From CAYLYU01 sp964501925 (GTDB taxonomy: Bacteria > Pseudomonadota > Zetaproteobacteria > Mariprofundales > Mariprofundaceae), in assembly GCA_964501925.1 (NCBI GenBank), contig CAZCTM010000011.1, forward strand, positions 1-60,651: 60,651 bases of DNA, in the 5' to 3' direction. Positions 1 through 6,113 of this stretch are shown one piece after another. Both the position numbers and the translations under genes were made by a program. The notes under the pieces are model-generated. The model was given only the letters and a program-made list of their open reading frames with translations, was not told the origin of the DNA and did not search any database. Every line of letters begins with the position of its first letter. The first letter of the stretch is position 1.

Positions 1-4
1 TATC

Positions 5-48
5 CATCGCCTAAAGGCGAGGGGTTTACTGATCCCCTATCGGGGACT
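5..48. repeat. Pair of short hairpins at window edge
   Basis: Two small palindromes lie side by side. CGCCT-AA-AGGCG is followed by a G-rich stretch and TTT, and then TCCCC-TATC-GGGGA. A hairpin followed by a GGGGTTT-type tail resembles the right end of some IS200/IS605-type elements. No transposase is in view because the window begins here, so this could equally be a terminator or the end of an upstream cassette. Confidence 0.3.
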
Positions 49-83
49 CTAAAATTAACAAAGCAGCTGTAACGGGCTATGTA

Positions 84-272
84 TTGAGGATTCAATTGCT
101 CCTAAATACTGAAGATCCTAATCAAAATCGAGTGAATCAGCTTGTGAACCAATTAGCTCTTATAGCGAATGGTTGGCAGCCAACAGAGAGTCCATCAGCA
201 TTGCTGGATATTCATGCTCAATTACTCGACGCGACAAAACCGTTGATTTACAGGCCAATGAATAATGCATAA
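84..272 (+). CDS. Hypothetical small cassette protein (62 aa)
   Basis: I do not recognise this 62-residue protein. The only usable start is a TTG at 84, and the frame is open back to about position 33 without a better start. The base composition is visibly AT-richer than the housekeeping genes of the window. Its stop codon overlaps the left core of a truncated attC site at 267-290, as is usual for integron gene cassettes, so it is probably a cassette gene. The protein is hydrophilic and probably helical, with no signal peptide or membrane segment. The start is uncertain and it could be a fragment. Confidence 0.4.
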   Translation: MRIQLLLNTEDPNQNRVNQLVNQLALIANGWQPTESPSALLDIHAQLLDATKPLIYRPMNNA

Positions 273-290
273 CAAGCGGGTCAACATGGA
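267..290 (+). other. Truncated integron attC site (left half)
   Basis: GCATAAC fits the R'' core of attC sites (RYYYAAC) closely. It is followed by AAGCGGGTCAACATGGA, which resembles the L'' arm of known attC sites. The site stops where the RAYT element's terminal repeat begins (294), and no matching GTTATGC half is found on the other side of the mobile insertions. I read this as an attC cut by the insertion or lost by later rearrangement. The preceding stop codon at 270-272 overlaps the core. Confidence 0.5.
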
Positions 291-293
291 CTG

Positions 294-312
294 AATTCCG
301 GGGACACAATAC
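294..312 (+). repeat. Left terminal inverted repeat of RAYT element
   Basis: AATTCCGGGGACACAATAC is the reverse complement of bases 1017-1035 with no mismatch. A third, split copy of the same end is found at 1226-1234 plus 2595-2609. Confidence 0.8.
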
Positions 313-353
313 TAATTAATTGACAATCGGGGCTGATTTCGCAGTTTGAACCG

Positions 354-1016
354 ATGGCACGCATAGCGAGAGTCGTCGTTCCGGGCATTCCCCACCATGT
401 AACGCAGCGCGGCGTTCGCAGGATGGATACGTTTTTCGATGATGGGGACTACGAAACCTATCTGCGCCTGATGCGTGAGTGGTGTGATGCAGCGGGGGTC
501 GAGGTATGGGCATACTGCCTGATGCCGAACCATGTGCACCTGATTGCCGTCCCCGAGCGAGAAGAGAGCCTGGCGCGCGGCATAGGCGAGGCGCATCGCA
601 GGTACACGCGCCATATCAATTTCAGGCAGGGTTGGAAGGGATATCTCTGGCAAGGCCGCTTTGCATCGTTTCCGATGGATGAGGATTACCTGCTGGCCGC
701 CTGCCGTTATGTGGAGTTGAACCCTGTGCGGGCAAGGATATGCGATCGGCCTGAAGGTTATCGCTGGAGCAGTGCCAGGGCGCACTTGTCTGGCAAGGAT
801 GATGTGCTGGTCAAGGTTCAGCCGATGCTTGAGCGAGTTTCCAACTGGGCGGAGTTGTTGGCTGGCGGCGATCAGTCGCTGTTCGATGATGTCCGCATGC
901 ATGAGAGGACAGGTCGTCCGTTGGGAAGTGAAGGGTTTATCGCTAAGCTGTCAGCGTTGACAGGTCGGGATTTGGCAAAGAAAAAGGCGGGGAGGAAGCG
1001 GAAAAGTGAGAAATAG
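354..1016 (+). CDS. REP-associated tyrosine transposase (Y1/HUH superfamily)
   Basis: This is a 220-residue protein of the Y1_Tnp / TnpA-REP family, relaxase-like enzymes that cut and rejoin single-stranded DNA at palindromic repeats. The N-terminal GIPHHVTQRG and YCLMPNHVHL segments are characteristic. The metal-binding HUH pair is H60-V-H62. The catalytic tyrosine should be Y112 or Y119, in the DYLLAACRYVELNPVRA segment. The C-terminus is strongly basic (KKKAGRKRKSEK), as expected for DNA binding. The stop codon touches the right terminal repeat. The gene looks intact and so may be active. Its final 62 codons are duplicated downstream at 1040-1225. Confidence 0.85.
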   Translation: MARIARVVVPGIPHHVTQRGVRRMDTFFDDGDYETYLRLMREWCDAAGVEVWAYCLMPNHVHLIAVPEREESLARGIGEAHRRYTRHINFRQGWKGYLWQGRFASFPMDEDYLLAACRYVELNPVRARICDRPEGYRWSSARAHLSGKDDVLVKVQPMLERVSNWAELLAGGDQSLFDDVRMHERTGRPLGSEGFIAKLSALTGRDLAKKKAGRKRKSEK

Positions 1017-1035
1017 GTATTGTGTCCCCGGAATT
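1017..1035 (-). repeat. Right terminal inverted repeat of RAYT element
   Basis: This is the perfect inverted partner of 294-312 and begins one base after the transposase stop codon. The sequence reads GTATTGTGTCCCCGGAATT on the plus strand. Confidence 0.8.
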
Positions 1036-1039
1036 TAAG

Positions 1040-1225
1040 GAGCGAGTTTCCAACTGGGCGGAGTTGTTGGCTGGCGGCGATCAGTCGCTGTTCGATGATG
1101 TCCGCATGCATGAGAGGACAGGTCGTCCGTTGGGAAGTGAAGGGTTTATCGCTAAGCTGTCAGCGTTGACAGGTCGGGATTTGGCAAAGAAAAAGGCGGG
1201 GAGGAAGCGGAAAAGTGCGAAATAG
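1040..1225 (+). pseudogene. Duplicated C-terminal fragment of RAYT transposase
   Basis: This is a second copy of the final 62 codons of the transposase at 354-1016. It lacks the HUH motif and the catalytic tyrosine, so it cannot be an active enzyme. The frame is open from 1022 and still ends with the basic KKKAGRKRKS tail, with one substitution (Glu to Ala) near the end. It arose by the tandem duplication described for 831-1234. Confidence 0.8.
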
Positions 1226-1246
1226 GTATTGTGTTGTCTAATTGCA

Positions 1247-1464
1247 CGTGGTTTCCCTCCGTGTTTATGGTTTGTCTTGACCGGGTTCATGGTTGTCTTC
1301 GAGGTCAGCATTGACCGCCTCATGATGGTGTCGGATGACGGAAACGTTTCAGTGTCCCAGCCACGCCGTTATGGATGAGAGCCTCATCCGTTCGGCATCA
1401 ATACCTTCGAAATCGTTTACCGTCTTCGTCCCGGCCAGGACGAACTGTTTCGCCTTTTCCTCCT
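1247..1464 (-). ncRNA. Candidate bridge/seek RNA region of the IS110 element
   Basis: This is the noncoding region downstream of the transposase gene. IS1111-group elements are known to encode their guide RNA there. It contains GTGTCCC (1352-1358), which matches the target GTGTCCCC, and CCGTGTT (1259-1265), which matches the joined-ends sequence CACC-GTGT-TGTC expected for the circular intermediate. These are only 7-base matches and I have not folded the RNA, so the guide assignment is an inference. Confidence 0.35.
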
Positions 1465-2505
1465 CTACATAGCCTGTAGTACAGGCCGGAATGGCGTGTT
1501 ATCAACCAGCATACGGTGCATGATGACCGCCATTCTGCGCGCTAGCGCCACGCGCGCCTTTTTACCTCCAACCCTGTCGGCCAGTTCCAGCGCCCATGCT
1601 TTCATGGGGATGTTGGTTTTCAATCTGACCATGACCACATTGGCCGCCTCATAAAGCAAGGCGCGAGCGATACCGTCACCGGATTTGGAGATGCGCCCGC
1701 TCCAGGCTACTTCACCCGATTGGTGAGAACGCGGCGTCAGACCCAGATAGGCACCGACCGATGATGATTTGGAGAACCGCTCTGCCTCGTCCATGGCTGA
1801 AACAAATGCCAGCGCCGTTAACGGGCCGACACCGGGCATGGTTTGCAGCAGTTCGCAACGTTCATCCTCGGCCGCCAGGTATTTGGCCTCCCGTTCCAAT
1901 GCAGCCTGTGATGCCAGAAGGGCTCTGCGTAAGGCTAACAGCTGATCGATCGGAAATTGCAGCGCCGGAACCTGAACCAGCAGGTGCCGGATTCGCTGTT
2001 CAAAGCGCCCTTTTGCCACCGGACCAACCTTGAGGCCAAAGACACGCAACATGGCGCGTATCTGGTTCTCGAAGTCACGGCGAGTCTTGGTAATCTGCTT
2101 GCGGGCCAGAAGATGAGCGCGAATCTCATGGGCATCCGCACTCTTTACATACACTTTCCGATACCAGCCCGTGCGGGCCAGATGCGCCAGACCTTCCGCA
2201 TCATTGGCATCGCTCTTGTTCACGTTGCAGCGCAATGCACCCTTGGCATGTCGGGCGCATACACATACGACCGGAACATCAAGAGCTTTGAGCCTCCGGT
2301 ACAGGTAAATGCTACAGGAACCGGTCTCCACAACCGCCCGAACCAGAGCTGGCGCATGGCGCCTGAGAACTTGCGCAACCTCAGAGGGTTCATTCACCGC
2401 CTCACCGCGCCACTGGACTTTGCCTGCTTTGTCACTGACGCAAATCGATACCGATTTCAGAGAAACATCGAGACCGGCATACTGCTCTTTGATAGGCTTT
2501 TTCAT
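1465..2505 (-). CDS. IS110 family transposase (DEDD recombinase)
   Basis: The protein has 346 residues from the ATG at 2505. The N-terminal RuvC-like domain shows all four acidic residues of the DEDD tetrad: D13 (GLDV), E60 (VVETGS), D99 and D102 (KSDANDAE). The C-terminal Transposase_20 domain is recognised by MPGVGPLTALAFVSAM and the GAYLGLTPRSHQSG segment, followed by the region that carries the second catalytic site (serine) in this family. The ATG at 2505 is preferred over the in-frame GTG at 2511 because AAGGAG sits 7 bases upstream of it. The gene appears intact. Family members use a structured RNA to pick donor and target sites. Confidence 0.9.
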   Translation of the reverse strand: MKKPIKEQYAGLDVSLKSVSICVSDKAGKVQWRGEAVNEPSEVAQVLRRHAPALVRAVVETGSCSIYLYRRLKALDVPVVCVCARHAKGALRCNVNKSDANDAEGLAHLARTGWYRKVYVKSADAHEIRAHLLARKQITKTRRDFENQIRAMLRVFGLKVGPVAKGRFEQRIRHLLVQVPALQFPIDQLLALRRALLASQAALEREAKYLAAEDERCELLQTMPGVGPLTALAFVSAMDEAERFSKSSSVGAYLGLTPRSHQSGEVAWSGRISKSGDGIARALLYEAANVVMVRLKTNIPMKAWALELADRVGGKKARVALARRMAVIMHRMLVDNTPFRPVLQAM

Positions 2506-2576
2506 GGTCACTCTCCTTCATGGTTTATTGAGGCTGATATCCTCAGACCTCGTATGCTAAACCCGGAGAGTGACCA
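2505..2576 (-). promoter_or_regulatory. Hairpin sequestering the transposase ribosome-binding site
   Basis: TGGTCACTCTCC (2505-2516) and GGAGAGTGACCA (2565-2576) are a perfect 12-bp inverted repeat. On the transposase strand the 3' arm contains the GGAG of the ribosome-binding site and reaches the A of the start codon. A transcript entering from outside the element would fold and hide the start, whereas one starting inside the loop would not. Similar anti-impinging-transcription hairpins are known from other insertion sequences; the function here is inferred. Confidence 0.55.
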
Positions 2577-2594
2577 CCCTAATGCAATTACACC

Positions 2595-2609
2595 GTGTCC
2601 CCGGAATTA
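2595..2609. repeat. Right half of a RAYT terminal repeat, split by the IS110 element
   Basis: GTGTCCCCGGAATTA matches the outer part of the RAYT right end (1022-1035). Its missing inner part, GGTATTGTGT, is at 1225-1234 on the other side of the insertion sequence. The two halves overlap by GTGT. Confidence 0.65.
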
Positions 2610-2660
2610 CGGTCGCGAAAAGAAAAACGAAAATCGATCTTATCTCTCAAGGAAAATCTC

Positions 2661-2720
2661 ATGGGCACCAAAGCCAAATCAGATAAAGCGCCTAACAAGG
2701 CGCCCCAGTCGGACGCGTAA
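2661..2720 (+). CDS. Possible 19-residue cassette peptide reading into attC
   Basis: An ATG at 2661 is preceded by AAGGAAAATCTC, a fair ribosome-binding site with normal spacing. It opens a 19-codon frame rich in Lys, Ala, Pro and Ser that ends at TAA 2718-2720 in the loop of the attC site. It may be a short cassette product or the remnant of a cassette gene whose upstream part was lost with the mobile insertions. Nothing identifies a function. Confidence 0.25.
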   Translation: MGTKAKSDKAPNKAPQSDA

Positions 2721-2747
2721 ACGCGCCGCTGGGCTTAATCGTTAGAG
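2690..2747 (+). other. Integron attC recombination site
   Basis: R'' GCCTAAC (2690-2696) and R' GTTAGAG (2741-2747) are the two outer cores. Between them, 2704-2717 folds against 2722-2733: CCCAG-T-CGG-A-CGCG pairs with CGCG-CCG-CTGGG. This leaves T2709 and A2713 as unpaired bases on one arm and a TAAA loop. A short imperfect hairpin with extrahelical bases on one strand and GTTRRRY-type cores is the defining structure of attC sites. The outer cores are only partly complementary because they come from two different cassettes. Confidence 0.85.
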
Positions 2748-3549
2748 CTGTAATGGATCCAAGGAATGAAGCTGATCTTTTTCGATGAAGTTAAGCCAGA
2801 AGCGGATTATCCGCACTACCATATCGGTGCAGTTTGTGTCGACGAGGAGCACCTCCATTACATTGAGGCGCAGGTATCTGCCTTGGCTGAAGAGATATTT
2901 GGCAAGACAGGAATATCCAAGGAAACTGAATTCCACGCAGCAGAAATTTTTCATCGAAAGAGAAATTTCAAAGATTGGTCCGATTTTGCTCAGCGAATCG
3001 GTGTCCTTGATCGGTTGATTCAAATTTTGTCGTTGGAAGAGGTGGCGCTGATCGATATACAGATCAATTCAGATCTATTGTCACAAAATCAATCAGCCGA
3101 AGAGATTGCGTTCATGTTTCTGTGTGAGCGTGCTAATGATTACGTTAGAGCGAATAAATCTTTGGGTATGCTCATCGGTGATCGTGAGAGTGATCGAATG
3201 TCAGAGCAGTTCGCTACAACTCTATCCGGCTACAGAGCAAATGGTACTGATTTCGCATTTGGTAGAGATCTAACCCATCTGGTTGATTCTGTGCATTTCA
3301 CCCATTCCCACCTCAGTCGCTTCTTGCAGCTCGCCGATGTGTATGCTTGGGTGCTGCAGTTCCGGTTGCGAAATCGTGGCTCGGAGAACCATCGGCATAA
3401 AGCCATATTTGAGATCCTGGGACGAGAGGAGATCAACTTGTTCCCGTCCAAGTACAAAGAATGGCCAAAGTACCAATTGTGAAAGCTCTAACAAGTGGCT
3501 GCTGTCGGACGTGCCTACGCTTCGCTTCGGCACGCCGCAGAGCCAAGCG
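2742..3549 (+). mobile_element. Integron gene cassette carrying a DUF3800 gene
   Basis: The cassette runs from the TTAGAGC side of the first attC to the G of the core of the second. Its right-hand R'' core GCTCTAAC (3485-3492) is the exact complement of GTTAGAGC (2741-2748) at its left end. That is what an excised, circular cassette needs to form one attC. It holds one gene in the usual orientation, 24 bases after the left crossover, with its stop codon two bases before the right-hand core. Confidence 0.8.
2766..3482 (+). CDS. DUF3800 domain-containing protein (cassette-borne)
   Basis: This 238-residue soluble protein has the pattern of the DUF3800 family. An N-terminal strand carries an acidic pair (IFFDEV, D7-E8), and the C-terminal segment HSHLSRFLQLADVYAW corresponds to the conserved Ser...LQLAD motif. 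The family is found widely near mobile elements and phages; the acidic residues suggest an RNase-H-like nuclease fold, but no activity is established. ATG 2766 follows AAGGA directly, a poor spacing, so initiation may be weak. Base use is AT-richer than in the chromosomal genes, which agrees with arrival as an integron cassette. Confidence 0.7.
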   Translation: MKLIFFDEVKPEADYPHYHIGAVCVDEEHLHYIEAQVSALAEEIFGKTGISKETEFHAAEIFHRKRNFKDWSDFAQRIGVLDRLIQILSLEEVALIDIQINSDLLSQNQSAEEIAFMFLCERANDYVRANKSLGMLIGDRESDRMSEQFATTLSGYRANGTDFAFGRDLTHLVDSVHFTHSHLSRFLQLADVYAWVLQFRLRNRGSENHRHKAIFEILGREEINLFPSKYKEWPKYQL

Positions 3550-3555
3550 TTATCC
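3485..3555 (+). other. Integron attC recombination site
   Basis: The R'' core is GCTCTAAC (3485-3492) and the R' core GTTATCC (3549-3555). The inner arms pair as GGCT-G-CTG-T-CGG-A-CGTGCC with GGCACG-CCG-CAG-AGCC, which again leaves T and A unpaired on one arm, around a TACGCTTCGCTTC loop. This is a canonical attC. It is the last one seen: the sequence from 3556 to radC holds no further site. Confidence 0.85.
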
Positions 3556-3688
3556 GGCCTTATCATGGATACTCCACAAGCTGGCAGTTGACGCCAAACA
3601 CTTGCGCGGCAGTAGCCAAGGTCTGGTCGGCGGCGACAACCGTTGCCTGGAATTGAATCAGCAGGAAATCTGATTCGTTTGAAAAAAG

Positions 3689-4375
3689 TTAAAACCAGCC
3701 TTTCTCCTTGAAGGAGATCACCTGCGTGCCGGCAAGAAGAAAGTGGTCGAGGACCTTGATGTCCAGGGGTTTGCCCGCAGCGCTCATGATCCGGGTAAGA
3801 TCGATGTCCTCCTGGCTGGCGCTTGTCGAGCCGCCGGGATGATTGTGAAAGAGGATCAGGCCCTTGGCATCCAGTTCCAGGGCCCGCTTCATCAGATTGC
3901 GCGGGTAAACAGCCGTTCGGTCAACCGTGCCCTCAAACATGATCTCGGTCGCGAGATGACGATGCTGCTGATCCGTAAACACCGCCCCGAAACATTCCAT
4001 TCCCCGCCCCTGGATGAGAAATCGGAGGTGATCCTTCACCTTGTCCGGTCTGTCGAACACGGACCTGCCGGGAAGATCCGAGGCCAGATAACGGATCTCG
4101 ACATTGCGGATCAGGGCCAGGAACACGGAGGCCTTCTCCCCAATCCCCGGCACCTGGGCGCGCTCGGCGACGGTGGCATCAAACACACCGGCCAGTGTGC
4201 CAAACTCCCTGAGCAGACGTTTTGCCAGGGGTTTGACGTCCACCCTTGGAATGGCGTAGGTCAGGAGAAGCTCCAGAACCTCGTAATCATGAAAACCCTC
4301 AAGCCCGTGCCTGGCGAATCGCTCGCGCAACCGCCTGCGATGCCCCAAGGCGGTATCACCGGAATGATGAAGCAT
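3689..4375 (-). CDS. radC: RadC family JAB-domain protein
   Basis: At 228 residues it has the normal length for the RadC/UPF0758 family. The N-terminal half is helical with a helix-hairpin-helix-like turn (VPGIGEKAS). The C-terminal JAB/MPN domain carries the zinc ligands H177-x-H179 and D190 (FHNHPGG...SQEDID). Most family members read HNHPSG; here the serine is glycine. The original link to DNA repair is disputed, and family members are often found near mobile elements. It ends 134 bases beyond the last attC site, so it marks the point where the cassette array gives way to chromosomal genes. Confidence 0.9.
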   Translation of the reverse strand: MLHHSGDTALGHRRRLRERFARHGLEGFHDYEVLELLLTYAIPRVDVKPLAKRLLREFGTLAGVFDATVAERAQVPGIGEKASVFLALIRNVEIRYLASDLPGRSVFDRPDKVKDHLRFLIQGRGMECFGAVFTDQQHRHLATEIMFEGTVDRTAVYPRNLMKRALELDAKGLILFHNHPGGSTSASQEDIDLTRIMSAAGKPLDIKVLDHFLLAGTQVISFKEKGWF

Positions 4376-4407
4376 GCTGATCCACCGGACTACTTGCCGC
4401 CCGTGAG

Positions 4408-4953
4408 CTAATAACTGATCTCGATGCGCCCCATGTGGAGGTTGACCCCGCCATTGGGCTTTTTGATCCCGGCATTGGAGAAATGGAGAAAACGGTAACC
4501 GACCCGGACATTGTCGGTGATCCGGAAGCCGATGCCGCCCATATCACCGAACTCGAAAACGGTTCCGAGATGCCCGGAGGCAGTGGCATTGATGATCGCG
4601 TGTGCCCCGACCGTTCCTTCGAGATAGACAAGATCATCATAATACAGACGGAACAGGGGGGAAACGCCGATGCCATAGGCATACTTGGCTCGTCCGGGCA
4701 GGGGGTTGTTCCAGCGCAGCCACTCCAGGTTGAATTCCCAGCCCCCGGTGAGGGTCAGACCCGCACCCAGTTCGTATTGCCAGCCCCATGGCCTGAGGGT
4801 TCCCAGTTGTACGGCGGTCGTCGCGTGCTTTCCCGCACCCCCATTGACAAAAATCGTATCCCCGGCTTTGGCGCTTCCCGCTCCAGCCATCAACGCGGCC
4901 ATCAGAAGGAGCGTGGCACACGCAAGCCTGACAGACCGATGCATTGATGCCAT
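4408..4953 (-). CDS. PagL-like lipid A 3-O-deacylase (acyloxyacyl hydrolase family)
   Basis: Residues 1-30 from the ATG at 4953 form a clear signal peptide ending SAKA. The mature part is a small beta-barrel of about 150 residues ending in IEISY, as in outer membrane proteins. The HFSNAGIKKPNGG segment near the C-terminus is the PagL signature, with the His and Ser of the active site. In Pseudomonas PagL the third catalytic residue is a Glu twelve residues after the Ser; here that position is Asn. PagL removes the 3-linked acyl chain from lipid A. Upstream in-frame starts at 5001 (better ribosome-binding site) and 5085 exist, but only the 4953 start gives a normal signal peptide. Confidence 0.75.
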   Translation of the reverse strand: MASMHRSVRLACATLLLMAALMAGAGSAKAGDTIFVNGGAGKHATTAVQLGTLRPWGWQYELGAGLTLTGGWEFNLEWLRWNNPLPGRAKYAYGIGVSPLFRLYYDDLVYLEGTVGAHAIINATASGHLGTVFEFGDMGGIGFRITDNVRVGYRFLHFSNAGIKKPNGGVNLHMGRIEISY

Positions 4954-5123
4954 GATGCGAAATCCTGTGTCATGGCTGATGAATGTTAACTGCTTTCTCA
5001 TGGCTTCCCTTTCCTGATCATGATTGAATTCGCCGGACCGGGGATGATCGTAGCGGAGAAGCAAAAAGGCGCAAGTGAATTCCATCTCATCAGCACGCGT
5101 ATAGACTTGCCTGGATCTGGATC

Positions 5124-6113
5124 ATGAACAGACAAAAGATGCAACGCCTCCTGACAACCGTCCTTATTCTCCCTTGCCTGACCCTGGGCGGGATCATCCC
5201 TCTGTACGCTGCCGGCTATCCCATGCCTCCGGACGGGGAGGATCTTGTCGGTCAGATACAAAAGGTGACAGCCCGTAAAGAGGATACCCTGCTGGACATC
5301 GCCCGGCGTCATGATCTCGGTTACGAGGAAATGATCCTGGCCAACCCCGGCGTGGACGTATGGTTACCGGGAGAGGGCACGATCGTTACATTGCCCACCC
5401 TTTTCATACTCCCGAAAGCGCCTCGCAGGGGTATCATCGTCAATCTTGCGGAGATGCGCCTGTATTATTACCCGGAACCGGGATCGGAAGCCGAAGAAAA
5501 CAGGCGTGTGATCAGCTACCCCATCAGCGTAGGCCGGGTGGACTGGGAAACACCAACCGTTTCCTCCCGTATCACTGGCAAGCGCATCAATCCCGTCTGG
5601 CATCCCCCGGCCTCCATCCTGAATGAGCATGCCGAGCATGGGAAACCCTTGCCAAAAGCGGTTCCGCCCGGTCCGCAAAACCCGCTGGGGCATTTTGCCC
5701 TCTACCTTGACCTGCCCGAATATCTGATTCATGGAACCAACAGGCCTTATGGCATCGGCATGCGCGTCACCCACGGGTGCATCCGCCTTTACCCGGAGGA
5801 CATAAAAGCCATGTTCGAAAACGTGCCGCTGGGAACACCTGTGCGCATCATAAACCAGCCGGCCAAGGCCGGCTGGCACAACGGCTTACTTTACCTGGAG
5901 GTCCATCCAACCCCGGATGGAAAACCTCGGAGCATGACATCTCTGGTAAAGGCCATCATAGAGGCCACCAAATCCAGGCCCGATTACCGCATCGACTGGG
6001 AAAAGGTGAGACATCTTGCCAGTCAACCCGGAGGGATCCCCCTTCCGATCGGAAAAGACATCCCCGCCCGGCCATCGCTCTCCGAACAGATTGGAAAGAA
6101 AGAAAAGCCCTGA
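5124..6113 (+). CDS. L,D-transpeptidase with LysM domain (ErfK/YbiS family)
   Basis: This 329-residue exported protein has an N-terminal signal peptide (about 1-30), a LysM peptidoglycan-binding segment (about 44-92), and a YkuD catalytic domain (about 103-240). The catalytic signature is H217-G-C219-I-R in RVTHGCIRLYPED. Enzymes of this build either form 3-3 cross-links in peptidoglycan or attach Braun lipoprotein to it. An Lpp-like lipoprotein gene converges on this one across a shared terminator, which favours the lipoprotein-anchoring role. The C-terminal 90 residues are a hydrophilic extension typical of ErfK/YcfS proteins. Confidence 0.9.
   Translation: MNRQKMQRLLTTVLILPCLTLGGIIPLYAAGYPMPPDGEDLVGQIQKVTARKEDTLLDIARRHDLGYEEMILANPGVDVWLPGEGTIVTLPTLFILPKAPRRGIIVNLAEMRLYYYPEPGSEAEENRRVISYPISVGRVDWETPTVSSRITGKRINPVWHPPASILNEHAEHGKPLPKAVPPGPQNPLGHFALYLDLPEYLIHGTNRPYGIGMRVTHGCIRLYPEDIKAMFENVPLGTPVRIINQPAKAGWHNGLLYLEVHPTPDGKPRSMTSLVKAIIEATKSRPDYRIDWEKVRHLASQPGGIPLPIGKDIPARPSLSEQIGKKEKP

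Larger units (their letters stand above)
294..1035 (+). mobile_element. RAYT (REP-associated tyrosine transposase) element
   Basis: The element is a single-gene unit of about 742 bp bounded by a perfect 19-bp inverted repeat, 294-312 and 1017-1035. It contains one Y1/HUH-type transposase gene. It sits directly against a truncated attC site, so it seems to have inserted into or next to an integron cassette boundary. Its 3' portion is duplicated immediately downstream. RAYT genes flanked by inverted palindromic ends are known from many bacteria; the exact boundaries are inferred from the repeats. Confidence 0.7.
831..1234 (+). repeat. 195-bp direct duplication of the RAYT 3' end
   Basis: Bases 831-1025 recur at 1040-1234 (period 209) with a single difference: GTGAG in the first copy, GTGCG in the second, near the stop codon. 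Fourteen bases separate the copies. The unit spans the last part of the transposase gene and the first eight bases of its terminal repeat. The near identity points to a recent event. Confidence 0.9.
1235..2594 (-). mobile_element. IS110 family insertion sequence (IS1111-like)
   Basis: Boundaries are inferred from the target. The left flank ends TATTGTGT and the right flank begins GTGTCCCCGGAATT, so removing 1235-2594 together with one GTGT restores the terminal sequence of the RAYT element. Eight-bp inverted repeats, TAATTGCA (1239-1246) and TGCAATTA (2583-2590), lie exactly four bases in from each proposed end. Such subterminal repeats, plus a longer noncoding region on the 3' side of the transposase (230 bases against 89 on the 5' side), are features of the IS1111 subgroup. 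The element is about 1,360 bp. Confidence 0.7.

Noticed and set aside
1957..2745. Long plus-strand open frame (262 codons) opposite the IS110 transposase
   Set aside because: It is antisense to a clear transposase gene, runs through the element boundary and the attC site, and has no recognisable domain.
1..3688. Integron integrase gene
   Set aside because: No tyrosine recombinase pattern (R...HxxR...Y) was found in any frame of the left region; the only recombinases are the HUH and DEDD transposases.
3556..3688. Third cassette or gene between the last attC and radC
   Set aside because: Only short frames are open, none with a start signal or an attC at its end; the origin of these 130 bases is unclear.
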